Shown: in pieces, positions 4,411-5,226 of the stretch
Numbering within the stretch: position 1 is the stretch's first letter
Layout: each line of letters opens with the position of its first letter
Source: Nitrospirota bacterium
Lineage (GTDB): Bacteria > Nitrospirota > Thermodesulfovibrionia > Thermodesulfovibrionales > Magnetobacteriaceae
Reading direction: 5' to 3'
Assembly: GCA_015232165.1 (NCBI GenBank)
Contig: JADGAE010000154.1
Coordinates: 1 to 5,226 of the forward strand
Length of the DNA stretch: 5,226 bases
Position numbers and translations under genes: made by a program
The notes under the pieces: model-generated
Told to the model about the DNA's origin: nothing
The model's database searches: none
Seen by the model: the letters and a program-made list of their open reading frames with translations, nothing else

Positions 4411-5226
4411 GGGGATTCTTTGTCACGGCCACGGACACGGGCGTTGGCAAGACCATCGTGACCGCCCTTGTGGCCCTGGCCTTGCAGCAACGGGGTCTGA
4501 GGGTCGCCGCAATGAAGCCTATCGAGACCGGCTGCACGCTGGAAAACGGCAACCTCATACCGGGGGATGGCATGTTTCTCAAGACCACCCTCAACCTCGA
4601 GCTTGATATTGACACCATCACCCCGGTGCGATATGCCCTGCCCCTGGCCCCAATGGTGGCCGCCATGATGACGGGCAACCCGGTCAACCTCGACCTGATA
4701 AGGCGAGCATTTGAGAGCCTGAACGGCTTTGACGCCGTGGTCGTAGAGGGCATTGGCGGGCTGATGGTGCCCATATCCGAGGACTATTTCGTCCGCGACA
4801 TGATAAATGAACTGGCCCTGCCTGTCATACTTGTTACGGCGGCGGGGCTTGGCTTCATAAACCACACCCTGTTGTCAATTGAGTTGTTGCGCAGCCACAG
4901 GCTCACAACAGCCGGCCTCGTCATCAACCACAACGTCTGCCCCAATGGCAAGGTTGCAAACATGACAAACCCCGATATCATAAAACAACTGAGCACTATT
5001 GATGTAATCGCAACCGTGCCGTTTATACAAAACATAGACCGCACCAATGTCGAGGCATTAACAAGTGTGTTGAGATATGACATCCTTGAAAATACAGCGC
5101 ATTTCGATCTTGTGCAAGACAAAGAAAGAAGGGAGGGCGCTGCCTTCTTGGCGCTACAGGACGCTCCTGGCTCCCTCAGACCTAATGCTGTTGACTTAAG
5201 GAAGCACAAGGGACTGTCTGAACCAT
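4407..5226 (+). CDS. bioD: Dethiobiotin synthetase, 3' end beyond window, with an unusually long C-terminus
   Basis: BioD uses ATP and CO2 to close the ureido ring of 7,8-diaminopelargonate, giving dethiobiotin in the cytosol. The start is GTG at 4407, sharing GTGA with the stop of the dehydrogenase gene. The protein opens MRGFFVTATDTGVGKT, a BioD P-loop with Lys15 and Thr16 at the same numbers as in E. coli. Lys37 in KPIETG and Asp54 in PGDG also match. VEGIGG (113-118) replaces the usual VEGAGG, with Glu114 kept. LPVILVTAAGLGFINHTLLS (138-157) matches the block around LGCINH, and INHNV (173-177) lies near the nucleotide-base site. BioD is normally about 225-240 residues. Here similarity fades near residue 230, yet the frame stays open for at least 273 residues to the window end. 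The extra part, about 235-273, is basic and reads ERREGAAFLALQDAPGSLRP in its middle. It could be a fusion, read-through into a repeat, or a frameshift. The BioD core is secure. Confidence 0.93.
   Translation, partial: MRGFFVTATDTGVGKTIVTALVALALQQRGLRVAAMKPIETGCTLENGNLIPGDGMFLKTTLNLELDIDTITPVRYALPLAPMVAAMMTGNPVNLDLIRRAFESLNGFDAVVVEGIGGLMVPISEDYFVRDMINELALPVILVTAAGLGFINHTLLSIELLRSHRLTTAGLVINHNVCPNGKVANMTNPDIIKQLSTIDVIATVPFIQNIDRTNVEALTSVLRYDILENTAHFDLVQDKERREGAAFLALQDAPGSLRPNAVDLRKHKGLSEP
5130..5176. repeat. Small imperfect palindromic segment under the BioD tail
   Basis: AGGGAG at 5130-5135 is repeated in inverse as CTCCCT at 5171-5176. Between them CAGGA (5157-5161) and TCCTG (5165-5169) form a five-base-pair stem with a CGC loop. 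GGCGCT also occurs twice directly, at 5136-5141 and 5150-5155. This density of short repeats is unlike the bioD core before it and falls where protein similarity to BioD ends. It may be a REP-like element or part of a terminator region absorbed into the reading frame. Each repeat is short enough that chance cannot be excluded. Confidence 0.3.

Noticed and set aside
4140..5209. Minus-strand open frames at 4140-4865, 4385-4774 and 4784-5209
   Set aside because: They run opposite the dehydrogenase and bioD genes, which have clear motifs on the + strand. The minus-strand products show no family pattern.

Overview
The window holds five protein genes, all on the + strand. Their content points to a Gram-negative-type bacterium that respires and makes its own biotin. 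Frequent GTG/TTG starts and frequent ATA isoleucine codons would fit Nitrospirota or a similar lineage, but that placement is a guess and no marker gene here settles it.

Positions 1-268 form a leader with no large gene. It holds two back-to-back hairpins (99-161) and a possible 26-codon hydrophobic small ORF (175-255). Next comes a 442-residue, 12-helix protein (269-1597) resembling subunit I of cbb3-type heme-copper oxidases. Its heme-ligand histidines are present, but the paired histidine CuB motif is not visible. No other oxidase subunit lies in the window.

Positions 1598-2530 contain an AT-rich insert-like segment: a spacer with a hairpin, then two short overlapping genes (1729-2118 and 2100-2462). 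The first is unrecognised. The second looks like a small HEPN-type helical protein. Sampled 60-base rows in this segment are 25-35% GC, against 55% in one row of bioF. The pair resembles a two-gene accessory or toxin-antitoxin-like module, but no catalytic motif is evident in either protein.

Positions 2531-5226 are a tightly packed biotin operon. It runs bioF (8-amino-7-oxononanoate synthase), a FabG-like short-chain dehydrogenase, then bioD (dethiobiotin synthetase). bioF and the dehydrogenase overlap by 10 bases, and the dehydrogenase and bioD share a 4-base GTGA stop/start. BioF makes the first biotin-specific intermediate from a pimeloyl thioester and BioD closes the ureido ring. The dehydrogenase between them may help make or tailor the pimeloyl chain. 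bioD runs off the right edge with no stop and is already longer than the usual BioD. Its tail lies over a small inverted-repeat segment. bioA, bioB and bioC are not in the window.
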